NCBI GenBank assembly: GCA_017513135.1
Contig: JAFWDH010000016.1
Span: 62,001-126,000, forward strand
DNA length: 64,000 nucleotides
Direction of reading: 5' to 3'
Source of the DNA: Oscillospiraceae bacterium
GTDB lineage: Bacteria; Bacillota; Clostridia; Oscillospirales; Ruminococcaceae
Every line of letters starts with the position of its first letter. Position 1 is the first letter of the stretch. This document shows positions 16,547 to 23,598 of this stretch, piece after piece. The notes beneath the pieces are model-generated. The model saw only the letters and a program-made list of their open reading frames with translations. It searched no databases and had not been told where the DNA came from. Position numbers and translations under genes: made by a program.

Positions 16547-16822
16547 ATGGCTGATGACAGATACTACCAGAGGGCAAGATCGCCGGTGGAGGTCCAGGTC
16601 ATCCACTCGGCCGACGGGGAGTCGACACCGGTGATGATAATGCTCAAAAAGAGGCCCTATCACATATTCTCATGCAAGAAGATAGGCGAGGAGCGGGATC
16701 TGCTGGGAGCCGTGACAGAGACCTACAGAGTGAGAATAAACGGGCAGTACACACATCTCTATTTCAAGGAAGGCATATGGTTCGTCAGGGAAAAGAGATA
16801 CGTTGACCAGATGAAGACATGA
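16547..16822 (+). CDS. Small beta-domain protein, paralog B of three
   Basis: 91 residues. Core VEVQVIHSADGESTPVMIML...ETYRVRINGQYTHLYFKEG then IWFVRE, aligning with its two neighbours but without their CCP motif. GGGAGGGAT precedes ATG by a few bases; gap to the previous stop is 3 bases. No function known. Confidence 0.65.
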   Translation: MADDRYYQRARSPVEVQVIHSADGESTPVMIMLKKRPYHIFSCKKIGEERDLLGAVTETYRVRINGQYTHLYFKEGIWFVREKRYVDQMKT

Positions 16823-17091
16823 TAAGTTCGGACAGGAAAAAGAAATATGTCGGCGCTCACGTCATCCACTATCCAGGCGGAGGATGCTGCCCCACGGTGG
16901 TGGAGGTCGACGGCAGGCCGTATGTGATACAGCGCATTTTCAGAAGCGGCAGGCTCAAGGCTTCGGAGAACCTTGGCGCCGAGGAGTACTTCCTCGTGGA
17001 GATAGCGGGCCGAGAGAAGATCCTTCTCAGGGAGGGGCAGCGCTGGTTCGTCGTGCCCGGGCTTGAGGTAAGGAATAACGGAGGGAAATAA
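16819..17091 (+). CDS. Small beta-domain protein, paralog C of three
   Basis: 90 residues. Core GAHVIHYPGGGCCPTVVEV...AEEYFLVEIAGREKILLREG then QRWFVVP; it is closest to paralog A (shared VIHY/AIHY, G-CCP, GQRWF). ATG overlaps the previous stop (ATGA) and its stop overlaps the next ATG (TAATG), so the set is translated as one block. Confidence 0.65.
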   Translation: MISSDRKKKYVGAHVIHYPGGGCCPTVVEVDGRPYVIQRIFRSGRLKASENLGAEEYFLVEIAGREKILLREGQRWFVVPGLEVRNNGGK

Positions 17092-17303
17092 TGCGCCGTG
17101 ATGAGGATGAGTTCCTGAGCGGAAGGGCGAGGGAATACCGCATACTCAGGTGCCCGAGATGCGGAAGGCGCCTGATAGACGTGGCAGCCGGAAGCAGCGG
17201 CAGGATAAGGATAAAGTGCCGCAACTGCAAGTTCGAAGGCGAGCTGGTCCTGGACAGGCTGCGCAGCCGGAGCAGATACCGCTTTAGGGCATATCTGAGA
17301 TAA
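17091..17303 (+). CDS. Com-like zinc-finger protein
   Basis: 70 residues, very basic. ILRCPRCGRRLIDVAAGSSG...IKCRNCKFEGELVL forms a CxxC-CxxC finger of the type in phage Mu Com (an mRNA-binding translational activator) and related small proteins. The arginine-rich tail (RLRSRSRYRFRAYLR) suggests nucleic-acid binding. GGAGGG lies 6 bases upstream of ATG. Confidence 0.6.
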   Translation: MRRDEDEFLSGRAREYRILRCPRCGRRLIDVAAGSSGRIRIKCRNCKFEGELVLDRLRSRSRYRFRAYLR

Positions 17304-17342
17304 AAAAAGCATTTATAAACAATCGAATAAACGACTTTGAAC

Positions 17343-17467
17343 GTGCAGGCGGAGCAGGATCCCTCAGGGGACTGAAAAGACTTCCAGGCGCCGTATGAAG
17401 CCGGTCTTCCGGGAAGAGACATGTTTCCGTAAAGACCGTCGTCAGCGGCGTTTTTTGTTGCCTGCAC
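17343..17467 (+). ncRNA. Candidate structured RNA ending in a terminator
   Basis: GTGCAGGC (17343-17350) is complementary to GCCTGCAC (17460-17467) and encloses nested stems: CGCCGT/GCGGCG (17389-17394 with 17445-17450), CGGTCTT/AAGACCG (17402-17408 with 17432-17438) and CGGGAA/TTTCCG (17410-17415 with 17424-17429). Six T follow at 17451. A TCCC-TCAG-GGGA hairpin lies at 17369-17381. It sits between the Com-like and sigma-like genes and matches no RNA family I know. It could be a terminator, an attenuator for the next gene or a free RNA. Confidence 0.5.
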
Positions 17468-17519
17468 ATGCTTCTGCGGTGTTCCGGTCGGCTTTCCGCA
17501 CTCCGCCGGAAAGGAACGG

Positions 17520-18101
17520 ATGATGCAGAAGATATATCTAGTCAAAAAGGATCCCGACAGAGAGGAACACAAAGACAACTGGATCGTGATGAAGCCGGAC
17601 GAGTTCCGAGCTTTCATTAAGACACCGGAGGGAAGAAGAAGAAGGAGCAGTTTCTCCGCTATAGATTCCTGCGGCTGCGGGGACGGAGTCATAGTTGCCG
17701 AGACATCCGAAGAGCTGCGGTCCAGGATAAGGGCCGAGCATGACAGAAACACTTACCTCAGGCGCTGCTCGGCAGCGCAGAGCGCGGATGAGGACTATGT
17801 CTTCATAAGGTACAGCGAGGACGCGGATCAGGAGCGTGAGCAGAGAGGACGCATCTGCTCCCCGCAGTCTTCCGAGCGGCCAGTGGAGGATGAAGTCATA
17901 AGGAAGACCGATATCGAGAGGCTGAGAAGGGCAGTGGGAACGCTCGGCGATGATGACAGGCGGCTTATAATGTACTGCTTCCTTTCTCCTGAGCCTCTCT
18001 CGGAAAAGGAGTTCGGCGAGATGGAAGGCATGAGCCGGGATACTGTCCACGCCAGAAAGCGAAGGATCCTGCGTGCTCTGAGAGATTCCATGGAGAAATA
18101 A
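17520..18101 (+). CDS. Sigma-region-4-like protein
   Basis: 193 residues. The C-terminal 65 (LRRAVGTLGDDDRRLIMYCF, then SEKEFGEMEGMSRDTVHARK) look like sigma-70 region 4 helix-turn-helix, as in small regulators of mobile elements. The N-terminal 120 include KPDEFRAFIKTPEGRRRRSS and a DEDYVFIRY segment without known motif. No region 2 is seen, so it is probably not a stand-alone sigma factor. AAAGGAA precedes ATG. Confidence 0.6.
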   Translation: MMQKIYLVKKDPDREEHKDNWIVMKPDEFRAFIKTPEGRRRRSSFSAIDSCGCGDGVIVAETSEELRSRIRAEHDRNTYLRRCSAAQSADEDYVFIRYSEDADQEREQRGRICSPQSSERPVEDEVIRKTDIERLRRAVGTLGDDDRRLIMYCFLSPEPLSEKEFGEMEGMSRDTVHARKRRILRALRDSMEK

Positions 18102-18128
18102 AAGAACTCCGACATTATCCCGTATGTG

Positions 18129-18157
18129 TTGTTAGAAGCCAGTCAATTTCTTATAAT
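18129..18157 (+). promoter_or_regulatory. Promoter for the 18.2-kb gene
   Basis: TTGTTA at 18129-18134, 17-base spacer, perfect TATAAT at 18152-18157; the ATG is at 18224. Confidence 0.75.
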
Positions 18158-18223
18158 CTTTACATAAATCCGCGAACAGCAGACCTGTGCTGCCTGCATG
18201 CAGCCCACTTACAGGAGCAGGAT

Positions 18224-18967
18224 ATGGACAGCAAAAGAAAGGTGATATATAAGATCATGCCGTTTTTTCTGATAGCAGCGATAATAGTGCTTGCCGGCCT
18301 TTTCTTCCTTTACGGGGGAAAGAAGTACACAGTGACCGTTTCGCCGGGGATACAGACCGAACGTGACAAATACAGGGCAGGCGAGGAGGTCACCGTAAAG
18401 GCGCATAACGTCCCGGACGAGATCACCGACATATACGTGGACGGGACCAAAGCCGTTCCCGGTACTGAAAGCGACGACGAGTGGGTCGTCGTGAAGTTCA
18501 TCATGCCCGCACATGACGTAAACGTGACGACGACTTCCGTCAACATCTCCGCCGATCCCGTTGAGAAGGAAGAGACCGTCCTGGTCACGTACATGAGCAT
18601 GACGACGGGCACCGAGATGCCCATACCGTATGACAGGTATCTCCTCATACGCAGTTCCTCGGGAGAGCTGTTCATAGACGTCGAGAATCACGATGACGGA
18701 AAGGTCAGGATCACCCGCTACGGCGTCGATCCAGGCGCATATGACGAGATCATGAAATGCATACTCGACGCAGACATGCCGCAATGGTCTCACTATGACT
18801 ATTGCGAGCCTCTGGACGGCGGATATACGGAATGCAGGTTCCTATATGAAGGCAGCTATATCAAGGTCTCGACGGAAGACAACATGCCTGAGGACGGATA
18901 CGGTCATCTCGGGTCAGTCGCGAACCTTTTCTACCGGTATCTCAGCTCAGGACGGAAAGTACAGTGA
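18224..18967 (+). CDS. Membrane-anchored protein with divergent InlB B-repeat-like domain
   Basis: 247 residues. One N-terminal membrane segment (about residues 11-30). Residues about 35-107 (KYTVTVSPGIQTERDKYRAG, EEVTVKAHNVP, FIMPAHDVNVTTTS) follow the divergent InlB B-repeat pattern of Gram-positive surface proteins. The C-terminal part (DDGKVRITRYGVDPGAYDEI, DADMPQWSHYDY) resembles the middle of the zinc-ribbon protein at 4830. No cell-wall sorting motif. The stop overlaps the GTG of the next gene. Confidence 0.6.
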   Translation: MDSKRKVIYKIMPFFLIAAIIVLAGLFFLYGGKKYTVTVSPGIQTERDKYRAGEEVTVKAHNVPDEITDIYVDGTKAVPGTESDDEWVVVKFIMPAHDVNVTTTSVNISADPVEKEETVLVTYMSMTTGTEMPIPYDRYLLIRSSSGELFIDVENHDDGKVRITRYGVDPGAYDEIMKCILDADMPQWSHYDYCEPLDGGYTECRFLYEGSYIKVSTEDNMPEDGYGHLGSVANLFYRYLSSGRKVQ

Positions 18968-19515
18968 GCTCCGTACTGATAGATGAGCTTTCCGGCAGAG
19001 GATTCCGCACGGAGCGCCTTGCAGTCAGGAGGGTGAGGGAGAGCGACTGGAGGGACATACAGTCCATATGGCTCGATTTCGACGCATCGGAGTACAGATA
19101 CTACGACATGCCCAGGGAGACTTCCGACGACGCGGTCATGCACCGCATCGCCTACTGGGCATCGCTCTCAGACAGTTTCGAGCACATGTTCTTCTCGGTA
19201 TGCCTGCAGGAGAGAGTGATAGGGTATTTCTCCTTCAACATCGGGGAGGACTGCTACGAGACAGGATACTGCTTCCACAGATTCTATTCGGGAAAGGGCT
19301 ACGCTTCAGAGAGCTTCAGGGCTCTGACCGCAAGGCTGGGAGCTGCGGGCATGTCCAGAATCATCGCCGGGACCGCGCTCAGGAACCTTCCGTCAATCAG
19401 ATTCCTGGAAAAGAACGGCTTTGTGCTGTATGACACGCAGAGACTGGCTTTTCACACCGATGAGAACAATGAACCTGTCTTTTTTGAAGGTGGATGGTTC
19501 GAAAAATACCTGTAA
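18964..19515 (+). CDS. GNAT acetyltransferase (RimJ/RimL-like)
   Basis: 183 residues from GTG 18964 (GTGA overlap with the previous stop). FRTERLAVRRVRESDWRDI is the typical N terminus of the Acetyltransf_3/RimL group, and YCFHRFYSGKGYASESFRAL with GTALRNLPSIRFLEKNGF give acetyl-CoA motifs. Substrate unknown. Confidence 0.75.
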   Translation: MSSVLIDELSGRGFRTERLAVRRVRESDWRDIQSIWLDFDASEYRYYDMPRETSDDAVMHRIAYWASLSDSFEHMFFSVCLQERVIGYFSFNIGEDCYETGYCFHRFYSGKGYASESFRALTARLGAAGMSRIIAGTALRNLPSIRFLEKNGFVLYDTQRLAFHTDENNEPVFFEGGWFEKYL

Positions 19516-19533
19516 AGCCATATTGCTTTACAG
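19510..19533. repeat. Inverted repeat, copy 2 of a two-copy palindromic element
   Basis: CTGTAAAG, 8-base centre CCATATTG, CTTTACAG. It overlaps the stop codon of the GNAT gene and lies 46 bases before the 783-residue protein. The other copy is at 2-25. Confidence 0.45.
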
Positions 19534-19578
19534 TGCGAGAATACAATAAATCCCAGAAACGGAGCTGCTGTTTCACAC

Positions 19579-21930
19579 ATGAGAACTCTTGTTCAGAACA
19601 TCGAGATCATCTATACGGAAGACCAGAAGGATATCGCTGACAGTGTCGCCGCTTTTCTATCCGAAAAGGCAGCCGGCACCTTCATGCCTGTCTATTCCGC
19701 TGTCATAATCGTCTCGGATGAGGCCACGCGGGACAGCGAATGGCAGGAACAGGTCAGGATACTGAGGCCCGGCACGCGTCTGGTGCCTGCCGGAGCGATC
19801 ATCGATGCAGACTACAATGATCCGGATGTCGTTCCTCCCTCCATCGAGGAGCTCAACTTCATAAGGATAGACGAGGATCTCAACGACAACATCTGGGACT
19901 CCATCAACCTGGATGAGGATTTTTATCAGATACGAAACGACGTACTCGTCAGCATGAACTCCTGGACGGTGTCGAACGAGAGCGAAGCCTTTCTGATGAA
20001 TGACTACCGCAAGGTAAAGAAAGCTATCCGCACCATAAGGAGAAAGAAGTCGACCGAGACGGAAGAGCGCTCTCTGCAGCAGCTGTCCGCGATGGAGGAT
20101 TATCTTGCCAGATGCAGGAAGTACTCCGGAAGGATACACAGAAGGACCGTGCTCAGAAGGACCTTCACCGTGCTTCTGGCAATATTCACCGCAGTGATCA
20201 CGAGGGCGACGGTCCAGATGATACGCGAGCTGCGCAGGGCGTCCTTCGAATCGAAGCTGCTTGTGACAGAAAGGACTGACGCGTCGGTCGCCGAGGACTT
20301 CATACTCCTTTCCGACGGGCTTGCCAACTACGTTATCAATGGAGTGACCAGAGGCGCGTTCTACAGCGCGATGATGGACTGCCTTGAGTACAACTGGGTG
20401 ACCACGCCTACCGGGCTCAACTATAAATACAGACTCTACGACCCGCATTTCCTGAAGGATGAGAGATACATATCCACCCTCACTTCCAACAGGCAGGTCC
20501 TCATATGGGACACCTGGAGAGGGAGGATCGACGACGTGCTGAGCGCATCCGCGGAAGACCTCAAGCTGTATTACGTCGACACCGAAAACGGCGTCGTGAC
20601 CTATGTCACCGGGGACAATATCATTTATTTCGGAGATGCCGAAACGAACCAGTGGCTCACCAACGGCGTCACTTATGAATTCAGCGGAAACACCGACATC
20701 CGAGCGCTGTCAGCAAAGGGTCAGCTCATCCTCTATGACGACAGGAACATGTACTATTTCTCGCTGGATCCCGTCATAAGGCTCGTGAGCTTTACGACCG
20801 AAAAGGTCATGGGAGACAGGGTTTACGAGGTCCAGTCGGTGTACCTGGATGATGAGGGCTACACCAAGACGATGCTTCTGGACAACGGCTTCTACATGGA
20901 GACGGTAAAGCCGGACGGCACCAGGAAAGGAGCTTCCGCGCCTATAAGGCCTAAGGAAGGCTGCATGTCGGTTGCCGGAAAGGATGTCGCGGTCTTCTCA
21001 GATGAAGGCGGAAACATCGTCGTGATGTCCATGTCAAAGATGGAATACTGGTATCAGGGCCTCAGGCTTCCGGACCCGAAGTTCCTGGCGCTGCTGAGCG
21101 ATGACATTCTCGCGTACTGCGACGGGGATCTCGGATGCCACCTTTACGACCTGGTGTCGGAGGCCGACCTCGGAACGGTGCTCACCGGCTTTGACGATAT
21201 CGATTATTTCGGATGCGGCGATCACACCATGATCTGCTACAGCGGCGGGGCATATCACTGCCAGGACATATCCAGGATGCTTCCTCTGGATGAGATCGAC
21301 GAGGGATCGGCTCTGTTCGTCTATGACAGCACAAGTCCTGAGGACATGGGCATGGTCTCTTCGGTGGCCTACACCGATGAGAGGCTGCTGCGCATGGATC
21401 TTTTCCGATACACCGACCAGACGACGGTCGGCTTTGCGTTCGACGCAGGACATGTCGTCTATGCGGGAAGCTCGCTGAGCGACCCGGTCGTGTTCGGAGA
21501 GGGAGTGCTGCATTACCAGAACGAACCTGTAAAGAACGCCGAGGACTTCACCGTAGTAGGCATCACCGAGGACGGCTACTCCATGGTCTTCGGGACGTCG
21601 GACGGTCAGTTCCGCGAGATCGCCTTTGAGGGAGACCTGAAATACCGCGACGACTCATACCTGCAGATACCGTCTCATTCGTCGGTAGTCGCAATATATG
21701 AGATGGAGAAGTGCTACTACATAAAGGACGCTGACGGAAGGTTCTGGTATGCGGACAAGCTTTATCCGACACACACCCAGAACAATTCTCTGATATTCGA
21801 TCTGATGAACAGTAAGCTGCGCACCCACACGGGTATGTCTGAGGAGGTCATGGACCTGATCAGGCAGCAGACCATAGAGGATACAGGCATATTCTTAATG
21901 AACGGCGCGGACGGGGAGGAATGGGAATGA
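19579..21930 (+). CDS. Membrane protein with degenerate TIR-like N terminus and large beta-rich ectodomain
   Basis: 783 residues. The first 170 show a shortened TIR-like pattern: EIIYTEDQKDIADSVAAFLS, then SAVIIVSDEATRDSEWQEQV, where the SxxWxxE glutamate is kept but the BB-loop region appears lost. A basic linker and one membrane segment (about residues 191-211) follow. The remaining 570 residues consist of repeated short strands (VLIWDTWRGRIDD, NRQV, QLILYDDRNMYYFSLDP) like a beta-propeller. It overlaps and matches in architecture the following TIR gene. Function unknown; a sensor is plausible. Confidence 0.6.
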   Translation: MRTLVQNIEIIYTEDQKDIADSVAAFLSEKAAGTFMPVYSAVIIVSDEATRDSEWQEQVRILRPGTRLVPAGAIIDADYNDPDVVPPSIEELNFIRIDEDLNDNIWDSINLDEDFYQIRNDVLVSMNSWTVSNESEAFLMNDYRKVKKAIRTIRRKKSTETEERSLQQLSAMEDYLARCRKYSGRIHRRTVLRRTFTVLLAIFTAVITRATVQMIRELRRASFESKLLVTERTDASVAEDFILLSDGLANYVINGVTRGAFYSAMMDCLEYNWVTTPTGLNYKYRLYDPHFLKDERYISTLTSNRQVLIWDTWRGRIDDVLSASAEDLKLYYVDTENGVVTYVTGDNIIYFGDAETNQWLTNGVTYEFSGNTDIRALSAKGQLILYDDRNMYYFSLDPVIRLVSFTTEKVMGDRVYEVQSVYLDDEGYTKTMLLDNGFYMETVKPDGTRKGASAPIRPKEGCMSVAGKDVAVFSDEGGNIVVMSMSKMEYWYQGLRLPDPKFLALLSDDILAYCDGDLGCHLYDLVSEADLGTVLTGFDDIDYFGCGDHTMICYSGGAYHCQDISRMLPLDEIDEGSALFVYDSTSPEDMGMVSSVAYTDERLLRMDLFRYTDQTTVGFAFDAGHVVYAGSSLSDPVVFGEGVLHYQNEPVKNAEDFTVVGITEDGYSMVFGTSDGQFREIAFEGDLKYRDDSYLQIPSHSSVVAIYEMEKCYYIKDADGRFWYADKLYPTHTQNNSLIFDLMNSKLRTHTGMSEEVMDLIRQQTIEDTGIFLMNGADGEEWE

Positions 21931-23525
21931 ATCATCTGTTTATCTCATACTCCAGAAGAGACAGCGAGTTCGTCGGCGCGGTCACCGAAAAGCTCAGGCA
22001 GCTGGGCTACGAGGTCTGGCAGGACGTTTCCGGAAAGAGCTCCGGCATCCCGTTCTCCACGAAATGGTTCGCCGCCATCGAGGAGGCTCTGTACGCTTCC
22101 GCCGGTGCAGTTGTGTTCCGCTCCGGATACTGGGAGAAGTCGGTGCCCTGCAGAAAGGAATACGATATCGTAAAGGATCTTGCGATACCCTGCTTCGAGG
22201 TGAAGTTCCCCCAGGACGACGCCGACGCGCTGACGGAACAGATAAGGGAATGGGCTGACTCAGCGGTGTACGGCGACGAAAAGAACGAGCTGAGGACATG
22301 GATGATGTCCTCAGTGAACGCGCAGCGCGCAAGAAGGAGCAGGAACGCCGGAATACCTCACTACAGAAAGATGAAGGAGTCCCGGGCATTTCTCAGAAGG
22401 CTGGACAGCTGCGGAGAACTTGCCGAAGAGCTCTGCCTGAAGGAGAATTCCCCGTCTCTCTACAGTGACATTCAGAATTTCATTAAGAAAGCCAGGCGCA
22501 TCACCATATGGGACCGCGTGAGAGGTCCTCTGGTGCTGATAATCATAACCGGATTCCTGACTACCATCTTCAGCTACACCGAGAACCACCGCCATGAGAA
22601 GGCGAGGCTGGAGCCCGAGATACTGGCCATGAACAGGCTCAGCTCATTCAAAGAGACCTACAGCGACGACGAGCTGGCTCTCCTGGCCGCCCTGATTACT
22701 GACGAATACGATTACGGCGAGAACTCGGGATACTTCTTCGAGACCGCCGCGGAAGCGCTGGACACGGTATTCCCGTCAGGATTCTTCAGAAACGGCACGG
22801 CGGAGGCTGAAGCCGTCAAGGCGATACCTCCCCAGAACGAGTCGGAAGGCGAGCTCTACCGTCCGTCAGAAGATTCCGCGATTTTCTGCGTCTCCTTTAC
22901 TGACATTGATGAAGCAGGACTTACCCTTCACCTGACTTCCGTTCCCGAACACTACGCGGTGAGGGACGGGAGACTGGCGATCTCATGCGGATCCAGGGTG
23001 TTCCTGCTCGATACGGAGCGCGGCTGGGACACCGTCGAGCTCAACTACTGCTACAGGAAGATCTCGGACATACGCATAGACGGGCATGGAAGGATCTGCG
23101 CCGTAACGGAAGCCGGGGACGTTTACGTTTGGGATGACCCGTATTCATCCCTGATCTGCGACGCTCCGTCAGGCATAAGACAGATGCTTTCTGAGGAATT
23201 CGTGACTTCTGACGGCATGCTGTCGGTAAAGGCCGATCCCACCGGAGCCATGAAGGTCACCGACACGGCTTCGGGACATATCGTGTGGCAGTGCAGCACC
23301 GTCCGCGAGCCGTTGAAAGCCGTTTGCATCGACGAGGAAAACGGCCTCGTCTACGCGGAAGGCGTTTCCGGAACGGTCTACCGCGCCGACGCATCCCCGA
23401 TCCTGCGCGGATACGATCCTGAGCCGGTCGGGCTCGGGACGAGATATCTCACCGAGGTCATGAGGCTGAACGACCTGCTCGCCAAGGAGCTAGGAGTAGC
23501 AAAAAACTGGCTGCCGGAATACTGA
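21927..23525 (+). CDS. TIR-transmembrane-propeller protein
   Basis: 532 residues from ATG 21927 (GGAGGA spaced 7 bases). The TIR domain at residues 1 to about 120 is intact: HLFISYSRRDSEFVGAVTEK, GYEVWQDVSG, AGAVVFRSGYWEKSVPCRKE with the expected catalytic glutamate. One membrane segment at about residues 200-219 (LVLIIITGFLTTIFSYT) and a strand-rich C terminus (AVTEAGDVYVWDDPYSSLIC) like WD/propeller repeats follow. An NADase controlled by an external domain is a reasonable inference, not shown. Confidence 0.7.
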   Translation: MNHLFISYSRRDSEFVGAVTEKLRQLGYEVWQDVSGKSSGIPFSTKWFAAIEEALYASAGAVVFRSGYWEKSVPCRKEYDIVKDLAIPCFEVKFPQDDADALTEQIREWADSAVYGDEKNELRTWMMSSVNAQRARRSRNAGIPHYRKMKESRAFLRRLDSCGELAEELCLKENSPSLYSDIQNFIKKARRITIWDRVRGPLVLIIITGFLTTIFSYTENHRHEKARLEPEILAMNRLSSFKETYSDDELALLAALITDEYDYGENSGYFFETAAEALDTVFPSGFFRNGTAEAEAVKAIPPQNESEGELYRPSEDSAIFCVSFTDIDEAGLTLHLTSVPEHYAVRDGRLAISCGSRVFLLDTERGWDTVELNYCYRKISDIRIDGHGRICAVTEAGDVYVWDDPYSSLICDAPSGIRQMLSEEFVTSDGMLSVKADPTGAMKVTDTASGHIVWQCSTVREPLKAVCIDEENGLVYAEGVSGTVYRADASPILRGYDPEPVGLGTRYLTEVMRLNDLLAKELGVAKNWLPEY

Positions 23526-23552
23526 CCCGGTTGGGAATTGGCCGAGATAAGG

Positions 23553-23561
23553 TGCTATAAT
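23553..23561 (+). promoter_or_regulatory. Extended -10 promoter
   Basis: TGCTATAAT with perfect -10 at 23556-23561, 38 bases before the zinc-ribbon gene. No clear -35. Confidence 0.5.
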
Positions 23562-23598
23562 CTATTAAACGTACTTAAAGAAATCTACGGAGGATGAC

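Noticed and set aside
17343..17467. Group II intron domain V, attC site or SRP RNA
   Set aside because: The conserved catalytic triad, the R'/R'' boxes and the SRP apical loop are absent.
14649..18101. Prophage
   Set aside because: LexA/ImmA/Com-like content suggests one, but there is no integrase, replication, terminase, capsid, tail or lysis gene and no duplicated attachment site was found.
18124..18200. Intrinsic terminator after the sigma-like gene
   Set aside because: No stable stem followed by T residues was found; only the promoter is convincing.
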